A stretch of 64,000 nucleotides of DNA from Nitrospinaceae bacterium (GTDB taxonomy: Bacteria > Nitrospinota > Nitrospinia > Nitrospinales > Nitrospinaceae): assembly GCA_024644405.1 (NCBI GenBank), contig JAHELC010000039.1, forward strand, positions 1 to 64,000, written 5' to 3'. The notes beneath the pieces are model-generated. The model ran no database searches. It was given only the letters and a program-made list of their open reading frames with translations, and was not told where the DNA came from. Positions 43,008 through 52,582 of this stretch are shown here, in pieces (the stretch's first letter is position 1; each line of letters opens with the position of its first letter). The translations under genes were made by a program, and so were the position numbers.

Positions 43008-44561
43008 ATGCTGTTTAATTCCTATCCTTTCATTATATTTTTCCTGCCCATCGCTTTGTTCGTTTTTTTCAGGATAGGCGCCTGGGGCCACCATCGCATT
43101 GCCATTTCCTGGCTGGTCGCTGCGTCCCTGTTTTTTTACGGATGGTGGAACCCGGCGTATCTGGGATTGCTGATCGGGTCGGTGCTGTTCAATTACAGCG
43201 TCGGCGTCGGCCTCGCTCTGGGGACTTCAGAATCCACCTTCGGGAAAAAGGGATTGCTGGCCGTTGGCATCGCGGGCAACCTGGCGGCCATAGGATATTT
43301 CAAGTATGCCAATTTCTTTGTGAATACCCTGAACCAGGGATTCGATACGGAATATTATCTCGCGCCCATCATCCTGCCGCTGGCGATTTCGTTTTTTACA
43401 TTCCAGCAAATCGCCTATCTGGTGGATGTTTACCGGGGAGAAACCCGCGAGCACAATTTTCTTCAATATTGCCTGTTCGTCACTTTTTTCCCCCAGCTGA
43501 TCGCGGGCCCCATCGTCCACCACAAGGAAATGCTTCACCAGTTCGCCCGGGATTCCCTTTACAAATTCAAGCATGAGAATTTTTCAATAGGCATCACTAT
43601 TTTCTGTATCGGTCTGTTCAAGAAAGTCATGATTGCCGATACCGTCGCCCAGTTTTCAACGCCGGTGTTCAACGCCGCCGCCCAGGGAGCCGCGATTACT
43701 TTTTTTGAAGGCTGGGGGGCGGCGCTGGCGTACACCTTCCAGCTGTATTTTGATTTTTCAGGTTATTCCGATATGGCTATCGGGCTGGGACGCATGTTCG
43801 GGGTGCGCCTGCCACTCAATTTCAATTCGCCGTACAAAGCCACAAACATCATTGACTTCTGGCGGCGCTGGCACATGACGCTTTCCCGGTTCATGCTGGA
43901 CTACCTGTACATCCCGCTGGGCGGCAACCAGAAAGGCCCGGCGCGCCAGTATATGAATCTGTTCATCACCATGCTGCTGGGAGGACTCTGGCACGGCGCG
44001 GGGTGGACCTTTGTGATCTGGGGAGGACTGCATGGCGCTTATCTTTTTCTCAACCATGCCTGGCGTGCCGCTCAAACTTTTCTTGGGTGGCAGTTTAAGG
44101 GAAGGGCTTATCGGTATGCGTCACGGTTGCTGACTTTTTTCGCGGTAGTCGCCGCGTGGGTGATCTTTCGCGCGGACAACCTGGACGCAGCGTCCCGGGT
44201 CTATGAAGGCATGCTGGGACAGAACGGTTTTCCCATCAACAAGGAATGGATGGCCAAAATGCACCGCCTCGGCCCCCTGCTTGCAGACTGGGGTGTGGAG
44301 ACCGGAATCCTGGTGATCCATATCAAACGCGCATTCCTGTATTGGGCTATACCCCTGTTGCTGGCCTGCTGGATTCTGCCCAACACGCAACAAATCATGC
44401 GCAGGTTCGAACCGGCTATCAATTTTATTGATGACCCCAAGGAAACTTCTTTCATTGAATGGACGCCCAACCGCCGTTGGTCGCTGGCGGTATTGATCAT
44501 GGCCATTGTGTGCCTGTTCAACATGACGGGACTCAGCGAATTTCTCTATTTTCAATTTTGA
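43008..44561 (+). CDS. MBOAT-family O-acyltransferase (AlgI-like)
   Basis: The 517-residue integral membrane enzyme has about twelve spans. The MBOAT signature includes YFDFSGYSDMAIGLGRMFG, NFNSPYKATNIIDFWRRWHMTLSRF and LLGGLWHGAGWTFVIWGGLHG, in which His328 corresponds to the catalytic His of AlgI. It passes acetyl groups across the membrane to a partner that decorates exported polysaccharide. The ATG overlaps the TGA of a ten-codon upstream frame. The SGNH partner gene starts three bases after its stop. Confidence 0.93.
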   Translation: MLFNSYPFIIFFLPIALFVFFRIGAWGHHRIAISWLVAASLFFYGWWNPAYLGLLIGSVLFNYSVGVGLALGTSESTFGKKGLLAVGIAGNLAAIGYFKYANFFVNTLNQGFDTEYYLAPIILPLAISFFTFQQIAYLVDVYRGETREHNFLQYCLFVTFFPQLIAGPIVHHKEMLHQFARDSLYKFKHENFSIGITIFCIGLFKKVMIADTVAQFSTPVFNAAAQGAAITFFEGWGAALAYTFQLYFDFSGYSDMAIGLGRMFGVRLPLNFNSPYKATNIIDFWRRWHMTLSRFMLDYLYIPLGGNQKGPARQYMNLFITMLLGGLWHGAGWTFVIWGGLHGAYLFLNHAWRAAQTFLGWQFKGRAYRYASRLLTFFAVVAAWVIFRADNLDAASRVYEGMLGQNGFPINKEWMAKMHRLGPLLADWGVETGILVIHIKRAFLYWAIPLLLACWILPNTQQIMRRFEPAINFIDDPKETSFIEWTPNRRWSLAVLIMAIVCLFNMTGLSEFLYFQF

Positions 44562-44564
44562 TCC

Positions 44565-45641
44565 ATGACTCATAAAAAATACAATTTGATTCTGTTTATT
44601 CCCCTGGGAGTCCTGTTCGCTGTTTTTATCGGCCTGGCCCTGTGGGTGGAACCTATCGAAGGCGATCTCACCCGGCTGGGCGGTTTTACGGAAAATGATT
44701 TTGGCTGGAACGAACCGCAACAACGGTTTTCTTCCATGCTCTACACTTTTGACAAAGGCCGGGATTACAAACAATATCACGACGTCGTGGTTCTGGGCGA
44801 CTCGTTCTCCATCACCTTTCCAAAAACCCAGTGGCAGAACTATTTTGTCCGCGCAACGGGACTGAGCCTGGTCACTTACAAAGTCGACGACATTGACATT
44901 GAAGCGTTTGTCACCAGCGCCGCCTACAGGGATCACCCGCCCCGGATCGTGATCTATCAAACCGTGGAGCGTTCCTTCGTTGGCCGTGGGACCAAATGGA
45001 ATAATGGCGCCTGTGAACCGGAATCCTTTACCAAGCTGCCATGGAAACCTCTACCCCTTCAACCCGGAAATCAACCCACCTCTCCCCATTCGAGAGACAA
45101 CCGGTCCGGGCCGTTTCATCCCAACCTGTCATCCGGAGCCCATTTTCTGAAGCGCACCATTAAAAAAACATTCAACAAAAAATCTCACCGGACGATTAAA
45201 TTGCCTTTGACCCGGGACGATCTTTTTTCAAACCGGCAAAGCGGTCAGCTTCTGGTGTATCGCAATGATTTTGAAAGATACCGGGTTTCACCGGAACAGT
45301 TGAAGCAGGCGATCTGCGGTTTTTCCCGCATCCAGACTGTCTTCCAAAAAAACAAGCAGACATTTTTCGTTGGAGTCGTGGCTCCCGACAAACTCACTTC
45401 GTACTTGGAATATATCCAGGACTACGATCGCGAGAAAATCCATTGGCTGGATGAAATCGCCCGGCACCCGCAACTTCACACGCCGAGGCTGGATGTGGCT
45501 TTGAGAGAAGAAATCGCCAGCGGCGTCAGAGATGTCTACCTCCCCAACGATACTCACTGGGGATCCAACGGACATCGAGCGGTCGCCAGGAATCTCCTGG
45601 AATATTTGATGGATCAGAAAATTTTGGTGCCCGGACCTTGA
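44565..45641 (+). CDS. AlgJ/AlgX-like SGNH acetyltransferase
   Basis: The 358-residue protein has an N-terminal signal anchor (LILFIPLGVLFAVFIGLALW) and a periplasmic SGNH-hydrolase domain. The nucleophile motif is GDSFS (78-82), and Asp329 and His331 in NDTHWGSNGHRAVA complete the triad. It would take acetyl from the MBOAT protein and place it on a polysaccharide. A basic, Pro/Ser-rich segment (about 165-215) is an insert. The two genes form an operon. Confidence 0.88.
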   Translation: MTHKKYNLILFIPLGVLFAVFIGLALWVEPIEGDLTRLGGFTENDFGWNEPQQRFSSMLYTFDKGRDYKQYHDVVVLGDSFSITFPKTQWQNYFVRATGLSLVTYKVDDIDIEAFVTSAAYRDHPPRIVIYQTVERSFVGRGTKWNNGACEPESFTKLPWKPLPLQPGNQPTSPHSRDNRSGPFHPNLSSGAHFLKRTIKKTFNKKSHRTIKLPLTRDDLFSNRQSGQLLVYRNDFERYRVSPEQLKQAICGFSRIQTVFQKNKQTFFVGVVAPDKLTSYLEYIQDYDREKIHWLDEIARHPQLHTPRLDVALREEIASGVRDVYLPNDTHWGSNGHRAVARNLLEYLMDQKILVPGP

Positions 45642-45701
45642 GCCATCCATGAAAACAAGTGTTGAATGGCAAAACTTAATTAGGTGTTGGATTAAAACGG
45701 G

Positions 45702-47570
45702 TTATTTCTGAACCTTGAGAGGATCTTTTTTATCGAGACAATGGCCGGCAATAAAATCAAACAAGAAGGTTTTCAACCGATCGTTATTCATATTGGGAAG
45801 GTTTTCATACAACCTTTCCATCTCTCTAGAGAAATCTTCCTGAGGCAGGTTGTTGGATTTCAAACTTTTAATTTTATTATGAACGGTGGGTAATACTTCT
45901 TCCCCTGAATCAATCAATTCTTCATAGAGTTTTTCACCGGGGCGGATACCGGTAATTTTTATTTCCATATTTTCATTGGGTGAATACCCCAAAAGCCGGA
46001 TCATCTTTTCCGCCAGATCCATCAGCCGTACCGGGCTCCCCATCTCGAGAAGAAAAATTTCTCCTCCTTCTCCCAAAGCGGCGGATTGCAAAATCAGCTG
46101 AACGGCCTCCGGGATCAACATGAAGTATCGCTCCATCTCAGGATGGGTAACGGTAACCGGCCCTCCTTTTTCAATCTGTTTTTTGAACAAAGGCACCACG
46201 CTGCCATTGCTTCCCAGTACATTTCCAAACCGAACGGTCATAAACAGGGTTTGTGAATCGCGGCTTTTATATTGAATATATTTTTCTGCGATTTTCTTGG
46301 TCATCCCCATTACGCTGGTGGGACGTACTACTTTATCCGTCGAAACCAGAATAAATTTTTCGACTTGATATTTTTCAGCAATGTCTGCGGTCACCTGTGT
46401 GCCCTTCACATTGTTGTAAATTGCTTCCTCCACATTACTTTCCATCAACGGGACATGTTTGTGAGCGGCGGCATGAAATACCAGATGAGGCCGGTGCCTG
46501 TCAAAAATTGACTCCAATTTCGAGGGATGGGTCACCGACCCAAAATAATAGTGCCTTTGGGAGCTGGAGGGCTGGCTTGACAACTCCATGTTGAGATCGT
46601 AAAGATAATTTTCTCCCCGGTCCATCAGGATGAGGGATTCCGGTTCATACTCCAGCAACTGGCGGCACAGCTCGGAGCCGATGGAACCTCCGGCTCCGGT
46701 CACCAGAACCCGCTTGCCCAGGATCAGTTTTTTGATCAGGGATAAATCCAGGCTCACCGGTTCACGCCCCAGAAGATCTGTAATCTCAATATTGCGGATT
46801 TTCGAAATATGCGGTTGCTGAGTAGAAAGGTCAAATATCGAGGACACCGTCTTGCATTTGACATTGCAGGACTGACAGGTTTCCACAATCCGGCTAAGAC
46901 CGGCCCCATCAATGCCATTGATGGCAATCAATATCTCCTGAACACCCAATTCCTTTTTGAGTTCAGGAATATCTTCCTGGCTTCCCAACACTTTAATGCC
47001 CAGGATGTGGCTATTGATTTTTTTCGGATCGTTGTCTATAAATCCCACGACCCAATAATGATTTGAAAAACTGCGCAAATGTCGGAATAAATGCATCCCG
47101 GTATATCCGGCCCCCATGATCAATACCGGAATTCGGTGATCGGCCTCGCTTTTGGGAACCCGGTATTCCCGCTCTTTAGCAAGACGCCAGATCAATCGCA
47201 CCCCGCCCAGCACCAGCATAAGGGCAAACATATCGACAAATAGCACCGATCGCGGCACCATCGCCGCCCGGTTGAACATGAACGAGGCGAACAAAATCAT
47301 CAAGGTTCCGGTAGCCACAGCTTTTACGATCTGCAGTAAATCTTCCAAGCTGGAATATTCCCAGAACCGGGCATACAAGCCAAAATAGATAAAAGCCGGA
47401 ATTCGGCACACAAACAGAAAAGGCAGGAGATTATAAAAAGTGACCAGTTGGTCCTCAGGTATGGCACCGTCAAACCGCAGAAAAAAGGCAAGGTACATCG
47501 TCAGGACGCTGATCACGAGGTCCAGAACGATCAGAATAAACCATCTCATTTTGAGCCTTAAATCGGCCAT
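45702..47570 (-). CDS. FlaA1/WbpM-type membrane NDP-sugar 4,6-dehydratase
   Basis: The 622-residue protein has four N-terminal membrane helices (about 10-120), a CoA-binding-like Rossmann domain (GAGYTGMHLF near 150) and the catalytic SDR domain with GAGGSIGSELCRQ near 290, STDKVVRPTSVMGMTKK near 410-427. The usual Tyr of the SDR triad is Met in this subfamily, as in WbpM and PglF. These enzymes make the 4-keto-6-deoxy UDP-HexNAc used for QuiNAc, bacillosamine and the legionaminic/pseudaminic precursors, which fits the nonulosonate genes downstream. It is transcribed toward the acyltransferase genes and away from the rest of the cluster. Confidence 0.92.
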   Translation of the reverse strand: MADLRLKMRWFILIVLDLVISVLTMYLAFFLRFDGAIPEDQLVTFYNLLPFLFVCRIPAFIYFGLYARFWEYSSLEDLLQIVKAVATGTLMILFASFMFNRAAMVPRSVLFVDMFALMLVLGGVRLIWRLAKEREYRVPKSEADHRIPVLIMGAGYTGMHLFRHLRSFSNHYWVVGFIDNDPKKINSHILGIKVLGSQEDIPELKKELGVQEILIAINGIDGAGLSRIVETCQSCNVKCKTVSSIFDLSTQQPHISKIRNIEITDLLGREPVSLDLSLIKKLILGKRVLVTGAGGSIGSELCRQLLEYEPESLILMDRGENYLYDLNMELSSQPSSSQRHYYFGSVTHPSKLESIFDRHRPHLVFHAAAHKHVPLMESNVEEAIYNNVKGTQVTADIAEKYQVEKFILVSTDKVVRPTSVMGMTKKIAEKYIQYKSRDSQTLFMTVRFGNVLGSNGSVVPLFKKQIEKGGPVTVTHPEMERYFMLIPEAVQLILQSAALGEGGEIFLLEMGSPVRLMDLAEKMIRLLGYSPNENMEIKITGIRPGEKLYEELIDSGEEVLPTVHNKIKSLKSNNLPQEDFSREMERLYENLPNMNNDRLKTFLFDFIAGHCLDKKDPLKVQK

Positions 47571-47833
47571 GGATGATCCCGAATATTGGATTGAGGTTGG
47601 GTTATGTCAGCTCAAGGTGAAGCAAAAACTCACGCCGCATACCGCGCACGGCTGAAGGGTTGCAAGAACCGACTTCGTGAAGAATGTTTGCAACCTTCTT
47701 TGTTAAGAATATCTCATAAGTCTTTGTTTGGCAAATGATTTAGAAATTCCCTTTGTTTTAAAGTCCTTTCCATTATGTTAAAATTTTGAGCAGATTTTTA
47801 AGCCCCATCGTCACACTTTACCTCCCGACCCTT

Positions 47834-49360
47834 ATGAGTTCCAAATCCCTATTACGCCACCTGGTGTCAGCCGGTTTGCTGGTCTCCGGCGGCATTCTGC
47901 TGGGCCGCCTCACCGGCTTTTTACGGGAAGTAGCAGTGGCTTCCAAATTCGGCGTCAGTCAGGATGCAGATATCGTATTATTTTCCCTGACTCTTCCGGA
48001 CTTTTTAATCAATCTGCTGATGGGTGGAGCATTGGCCGCCGCCCTCATCCCAGAATTCAAACGCTCCACTTCAAAAACCTCCGATCAATTATTTCTACAA
48101 TCCAGCCTGTTGGTGGGAGCAGGCTTCTGTTTGCTGGTGGCGGTACTGATTTGGAATGCCCATCATCTGGTCCACCTGTTCGCGCCAGGGTTTGATCTGG
48201 TTGCCGCCAAACATGCCGTGGATCTATTAACCCTAGTTTTATGGCTGATGCCCCTCACCGCACTGGCCGGCATCTCCATGAGCTACCTGCAGTCCAGAAA
48301 TCACTTCGGGATCCCGGCTTTAGGCACGTTTATTTTTAATACAACCTTGATCATTGCTCTGTTTTTTTTCGTAACCGATGCCGGGGATTTTCGAATACTG
48401 GGTGGAGCCGTCCTCATCGGTGGGCTTCTGAGGTGGTCCTCCCAATTGATCTGTATGGGTGCCCACGGCATGCAGTGGACCCGACCGGGGGGTTGGCTCA
48501 TTTCAAAAGATTTGTTTTGGCGCTATTTTCAAGCTCTGGCGGCTGGAAGTCTGATACTGGTTCTACCCGTTATCGCCCGGGCCTGGTCGTCTCTCGCGGG
48601 TCCGGGAGGTTTTGCTACCATGAACTACTCAATCAATCTCATGGAATTGCCCATGGGGGTTTGTCTGGGCGTATTGGCAACGGTGCTTTTTCCAAAACTC
48701 TCCGAATTTTTTGCACAGGACCGCGCCGAAGAAGGAGAGCAACTGGCGGCCGATGGGGTCCTTTGGGTCTTCATCATTGCCTATTCAGTGGTCTTGGTAT
48801 TTACCTGCTTCGGTCAGCCCCTTACCCGCCTGGCTTTTCAGTGGGGGGTCATGCCTGCAGAGGGTATTCAGGGTATTGTTCTTCTGGTCACTATCGGCAT
48901 CACCGCCTTGCCGGCACAGGGAATGCTCTTGTTGATGACGGCTCTGGCTAATGCCAAGCGAGACACCAAACTTCCATTTTATTGCAGTTTGGTTGGTGTT
49001 ATTGTATTTGTACCCTTGGCTGGGCTTTTATTCCAACGGAATGGATTGCAAGGCATTATGATGGCCTTGGTCGCTTCCTACTGGATCATTATGGCCGCGC
49101 AGATTATTTTGCTCTACCAACGCCACCAATTGGCTATCATTAAATTGCCAACACTCATCGAAATGTCGAAAGCTCTTGTCACAGGTTTTCTCCTGCTTCT
49201 GCCGTTCATGTGGATCGTTCGCACTGTCCAGTTACCGCTGTTGGGTTCGCTGGGTCTGGCGGTGGGGGCGGGGATCCTGTTGGTAGCGGGTGAGTTTCTA
49301 GTAATCAAGCGCTACCGGGATTATATTATTCACCGTTTGGGATTTCGAACCCATGCTTAA
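47834..49360 (+). CDS. murJ: MurJ/MviN-family lipid flippase
   Basis: The 508-residue membrane protein has about fourteen spans. Signatures are LLGRLTGFLREVAVASKFG near residues 25-45, the DALRxxLxxP-like DFLINLLMGGALAAALIPEF, and the ARAWSSLAGPGGFATMNYS region. MurJ flips lipid II; in a glycan cluster it may instead flip a different undecaprenyl-linked oligosaccharide. ATG 47834 is preferred over TTG 47786, since MurJ proteins start just before the first span. It overlaps the next gene by eight bases. Confidence 0.9.
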   Translation: MSSKSLLRHLVSAGLLVSGGILLGRLTGFLREVAVASKFGVSQDADIVLFSLTLPDFLINLLMGGALAAALIPEFKRSTSKTSDQLFLQSSLLVGAGFCLLVAVLIWNAHHLVHLFAPGFDLVAAKHAVDLLTLVLWLMPLTALAGISMSYLQSRNHFGIPALGTFIFNTTLIIALFFFVTDAGDFRILGGAVLIGGLLRWSSQLICMGAHGMQWTRPGGWLISKDLFWRYFQALAAGSLILVLPVIARAWSSLAGPGGFATMNYSINLMELPMGVCLGVLATVLFPKLSEFFAQDRAEEGEQLAADGVLWVFIIAYSVVLVFTCFGQPLTRLAFQWGVMPAEGIQGIVLLVTIGITALPAQGMLLLMTALANAKRDTKLPFYCSLVGVIVFVPLAGLLFQRNGLQGIMMALVASYWIIMAAQIILLYQRHQLAIIKLPTLIEMSKALVTGFLLLLPFMWIVRTVQLPLLGSLGLAVGAGILLVAGEFLVIKRYRDYIIHRLGFRTHA

Positions 49361-50174
49361 GCTCATGTTGATCACCAACCAGCCGGATCTCGCGAAATCT
49401 GCAGTGAGTGCCGGGGTGGACCGTATTTTCATAGACCTTGAGATTCTGGGCAAAAAGGAACGACAGGGTCATCTCGATACCGTCATCAGCGCCCATTCTA
49501 TAGACGACGTCCCGAAAGTACGGGCCGCTATTTCCGATTCGGAACTACTGGTGCGCCTCAACCCCCCGCACGATGCCATCGCGGAGGAAATTGAACAAGC
49601 CCTGGAATCGAAACCCGAATTTTTGATGCTCCCCATGTTCCATGAGACGGCAGAACTTGCGGAATTTTGCGAACGGGTCAAAGGACGAGCAGGAGTCATT
49701 CCTCTGGTGGAAACCCCGGAAGCAGCGAATTGTTTGGAGAAAATCGTCCAAATTAAAGGCCTGTCCGAAATTTATATCGGGCTGAACGATCTGCATCTCG
49801 GCCTCAAGCAGAATTTTATTTTTGAACCGCTGTCCAACGGCATGGTCGACCGTATGGTGAACACCATCAAACGTGCCGGGCTCCCATTCGGGTTCGGCGG
49901 TATCGCCCGCATTGGCGAGGGACAACTGCCGGGCGAGTTGGTCCTGGGGGAGCATTTGCGCCTGGGTTCGTCGTCCGTTATTCTGTCGCGTACGTTTCAC
50001 CGGGGCATGATTTCCGGGGAGTTCGCTGATTTTGGAAAATTGAATTACGAAATTGCAAAGCTGAGGGAAAGCGAGGAATACCTGCTGCAGCGTTCGCCGG
50101 AGCAAATCGAACTGGACCGAAAGAAGGTCATTCAAATTGTCAACCTGCTGGCACAAGCCAAAAGCAACCGTTAG
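49353..50174 (+). CDS. HpcH/HpaI aldolase/citrate lyase-family protein
   Basis: The 273-residue TIM-barrel protein has the family's FIDLE metal-associated motif (25-30), RLNPPHD, GVIPLVETPEA near 113-124 and EIYIGLNDLHLGL near 138-151. The family makes or splits C-C bonds with pyruvate or acyl-CoA. Here it is embedded in a glycan operon, overlapping murJ and nine bases from the sugar transferase gene, so it may make an unusual substituent, such as a pyruvate-derived acid. The true substrate is unknown. Confidence 0.82.
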   Translation: MLKLMLITNQPDLAKSAVSAGVDRIFIDLEILGKKERQGHLDTVISAHSIDDVPKVRAAISDSELLVRLNPPHDAIAEEIEQALESKPEFLMLPMFHETAELAEFCERVKGRAGVIPLVETPEAANCLEKIVQIKGLSEIYIGLNDLHLGLKQNFIFEPLSNGMVDRMVNTIKRAGLPFGFGGIARIGEGQLPGELVLGEHLRLGSSSVILSRTFHRGMISGEFADFGKLNYEIAKLRESEEYLLQRSPEQIELDRKKVIQIVNLLAQAKSNR

Positions 50175-50182
50175 GCTCAAAC

Positions 50183-50737
50183 GTGAAACGCATTTTTGAT
50201 TTCATCGTCAGCCTGGTTTTTCTGATTTTGCTTTTCCCGTTTATCATTCTGATATCTCTCGCTATAATAATAGAATCGAAAGGCGGTGTTTTCTTTATGC
50301 AGGAACGAGTCGGTCAGCTTGCAAAACCCTTTCAAATGTACAAATTTAGAAGCATGGTTGCCGGCGCCGACCAAAAAGGACCCTATTTCACCGCCCAAGG
50401 GGATTCCCGTATTACAAGGGTAGGCGCCTTTTTACGCAAAACCAGCCTGGATGAACTTCCTCAACTGTTAAATGTACTGAAGGGAGACATGAGCCTGGTA
50501 GGCCCTCGCCCGGATGTATTTGCCCAACGATCCGAATACAGCGACGAACAATGGGAAAAACGGACTCGCGTTAAACCCGGTATTACAGGTTTGGCCCAGG
50601 CCACCATCCGGAATATCGGCAGCCCGGAGCAACGCACCACTCTCGACCTGGAATACGTTGATACAGCCTCTTTCTGGCTGGACCTGAAAATTCTCTTACT
50701 CACCGTTAAGCAGGTATTTTTCAAAGGCAGTCACTGA
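50183..50737 (+). CDS. Initiating undecaprenyl-phosphate sugar phosphotransferase
   Basis: The 184-residue protein is a minimal PglC/WcaJ-type monotopic enzyme: a reentrant N-terminal helix (FIVSLVFLILLFPFIILIS), then YKFRSMVAGAD, TSLDELPQLLNVLKGDMSLVGPRP and RTRVKPGITGLAQA. It starts glycan synthesis by moving a sugar phosphate to undecaprenyl phosphate, probably from the product of the WbpM-type dehydratase route. Its stop is immediately followed by the asnB start. Confidence 0.92.
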   Translation: MKRIFDFIVSLVFLILLFPFIILISLAIIIESKGGVFFMQERVGQLAKPFQMYKFRSMVAGADQKGPYFTAQGDSRITRVGAFLRKTSLDELPQLLNVLKGDMSLVGPRPDVFAQRSEYSDEQWEKRTRVKPGITGLAQATIRNIGSPEQRTTLDLEYVDTASFWLDLKILLLTVKQVFFKGSH

Positions 50738-52582
50738 ATGTGCGGAATCTTCGGATATTTTGACCACAATAAAAACACGATGGAGGAACCCATCCTCCAA
50801 GCCATGGGGCAGGTAATTGCACACCGAGGACCGGACGATCATGGAGTTTTTCATAAGCAGGGAGTGGCCCTGGGCAATCAGCGACTTTCCATCATCGATC
50901 TCGACCAAGGGCACCAACCGTTTATCTCCGAGGATGGCCAAATCGTGGTGGTGCAAAATGGCGAAATCTATAATTATATCGAGCTGGCCGAAGAACTGGC
51001 CAAAGAAGGCCGCCTCTGCAAAACGCACTCGGATACTGAAGTAATCCTGCACCTTTATGAGCGGCACGGCATCGATTTCATCCATAAACTGAACGGCATG
51101 TTTGCCATCGCCATTTACGATGGGCGCAAGGACGAATTGTTTCTGGTGCGGGACCGCATCGGCATCAAACCCCTGTTTCTGCACGAACAGAATGGACGGA
51201 TCCTGTTTGCGTCCGAAATCAAATCCATTCTGGCGGCGGGCATCCCGCGCGAAATGGATCCGGAAGCGCTCTATCATTTTCTGACCTACAACTACGTTCC
51301 TCCTCCCTTCACGATGTTTAAAGATATCCGCCACCTGATGCCGGGAGAGGCCATGCGTATCGGAAAAGGGCAAGCAAAGACATTCAAGTGGTGGGACCTG
51401 GGACAAGTATCTACCGAAACCAAAAGCGAAACACTTTGGATCGAAGAATTCAACAGCGTTCTGGAAGACGCGGTGCGTCTGAGGCTGAGATCGGACGTTC
51501 CTTTCGGTGCCTTTCTTTCAGGCGGGGTCGATTCGAGTTCCGTGGTGGGTTACATGGCGCAAAATATGACGGAGCCGGTCAATACGTTCTGTATCGGTTT
51601 TCGTGAAAAAAAATTCGATGAATCTCCATTTGCGAAGGATGCTGCAGACCGGTTCCACACCCGCCACGTCATGGAAAAGGTGGATTCCAACATGATGGAC
51701 CTGTGGCCAAAGGCAACTTACTTCTGCGATCAGCCGCATGGAGACGTTTCGTTCCTTCCGACTTACCGGGTGGCGGAACTGGCCGTCAAACATGTCAAAG
51801 TCGTACTCACCGGCGACGGAGGCGATGAATTATTCGCTGGATACACGAAGTACCGGGATTTCTTTGAAACCCCGGGAATCGCAAAAATGAATACAGAGGA
51901 GTGGCGACGGGCCTATTACCAAAACATCACTCTATTTGGGGACGAAGCCAAGGCACGACTTCTCACTTCCGCGTTCGCCAAAAAAGTGGTAGGAACCAAT
52001 TCCTTTGGTGTGATCCAACCGTTTTACGAGCGGTCCTCGCATCAGGATCGTATCAATCAGGCACTGTTTATTGATATGATGCTGCTTTTGCCGGGCAATA
52101 ACCTGGTGAAACCGGACCGTATGGGAATGGCCGTTTCGCTGGAGGCGCGGACTCCTTTTCTCGATTACCGAATGATGGAGCTGGCCTTCCGCATGCCGGG
52201 CGATTTAAAACTGCGCAACGGGGAAACCAAATACCTCTTCAAAAAAGCGGTGGCGCCACTGATCGGCGAGTCGCTGGCGTACCGGAAAAAACAGATGTTC
52301 ACCGTACCCGTGGGGGAGTGGTTCAAAAACGAACTGGCGGATTTCTCGCGTGAACTGTTGACGTCCTCAAGATTTGTGGAACGCGGGCTGTTCAACCCGG
52401 AATACGTCTCCGGCATGCTGAACCAGCACCAAAGCGGAGAAGGCAACTTCACCCGTGAACTGAGAGCCCTGATCTCAATTGAAATGTGGCACAGGATATT
52501 TATTGACTCCGCTCATGATTGCCCACCAACCATGTCGGAATTGTTTGACGATCTAGGTTGTCTGCAAATGTTCAAATCATGA
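50738..52582 (+). CDS. asnB: Asparagine synthetase (glutamine-hydrolysing) family
   Basis: The 614-residue enzyme has the class II glutaminase with Cys2 (MCGIFGYF), AHRGPDDHG and NGEIYNY, and the ATP-dependent synthetase with the PP-loop SGGVDSSSV near 262 and TGDGGDELFAGY near 352. It could make asparagine, but within glycan clusters such proteins often amidate a sugar acid. Its start follows the previous stop with no spacer. Its end overlaps the next gene by four bases (ATGA). Confidence 0.93.
   Translation: MCGIFGYFDHNKNTMEEPILQAMGQVIAHRGPDDHGVFHKQGVALGNQRLSIIDLDQGHQPFISEDGQIVVVQNGEIYNYIELAEELAKEGRLCKTHSDTEVILHLYERHGIDFIHKLNGMFAIAIYDGRKDELFLVRDRIGIKPLFLHEQNGRILFASEIKSILAAGIPREMDPEALYHFLTYNYVPPPFTMFKDIRHLMPGEAMRIGKGQAKTFKWWDLGQVSTETKSETLWIEEFNSVLEDAVRLRLRSDVPFGAFLSGGVDSSSVVGYMAQNMTEPVNTFCIGFREKKFDESPFAKDAADRFHTRHVMEKVDSNMMDLWPKATYFCDQPHGDVSFLPTYRVAELAVKHVKVVLTGDGGDELFAGYTKYRDFFETPGIAKMNTEEWRRAYYQNITLFGDEAKARLLTSAFAKKVVGTNSFGVIQPFYERSSHQDRINQALFIDMMLLLPGNNLVKPDRMGMAVSLEARTPFLDYRMMELAFRMPGDLKLRNGETKYLFKKAVAPLIGESLAYRKKQMFTVPVGEWFKNELADFSRELLTSSRFVERGLFNPEYVSGMLNQHQSGEGNFTRELRALISIEMWHRIFIDSAHDCPPTMSELFDDLGCLQMFKS

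Noticed and set aside
42976-43008. Ten-codon upstream frame overlapping the MBOAT start (TGATG)
   Set aside because: It could couple translation, but it has no clear ribosome binding site and may be chance.
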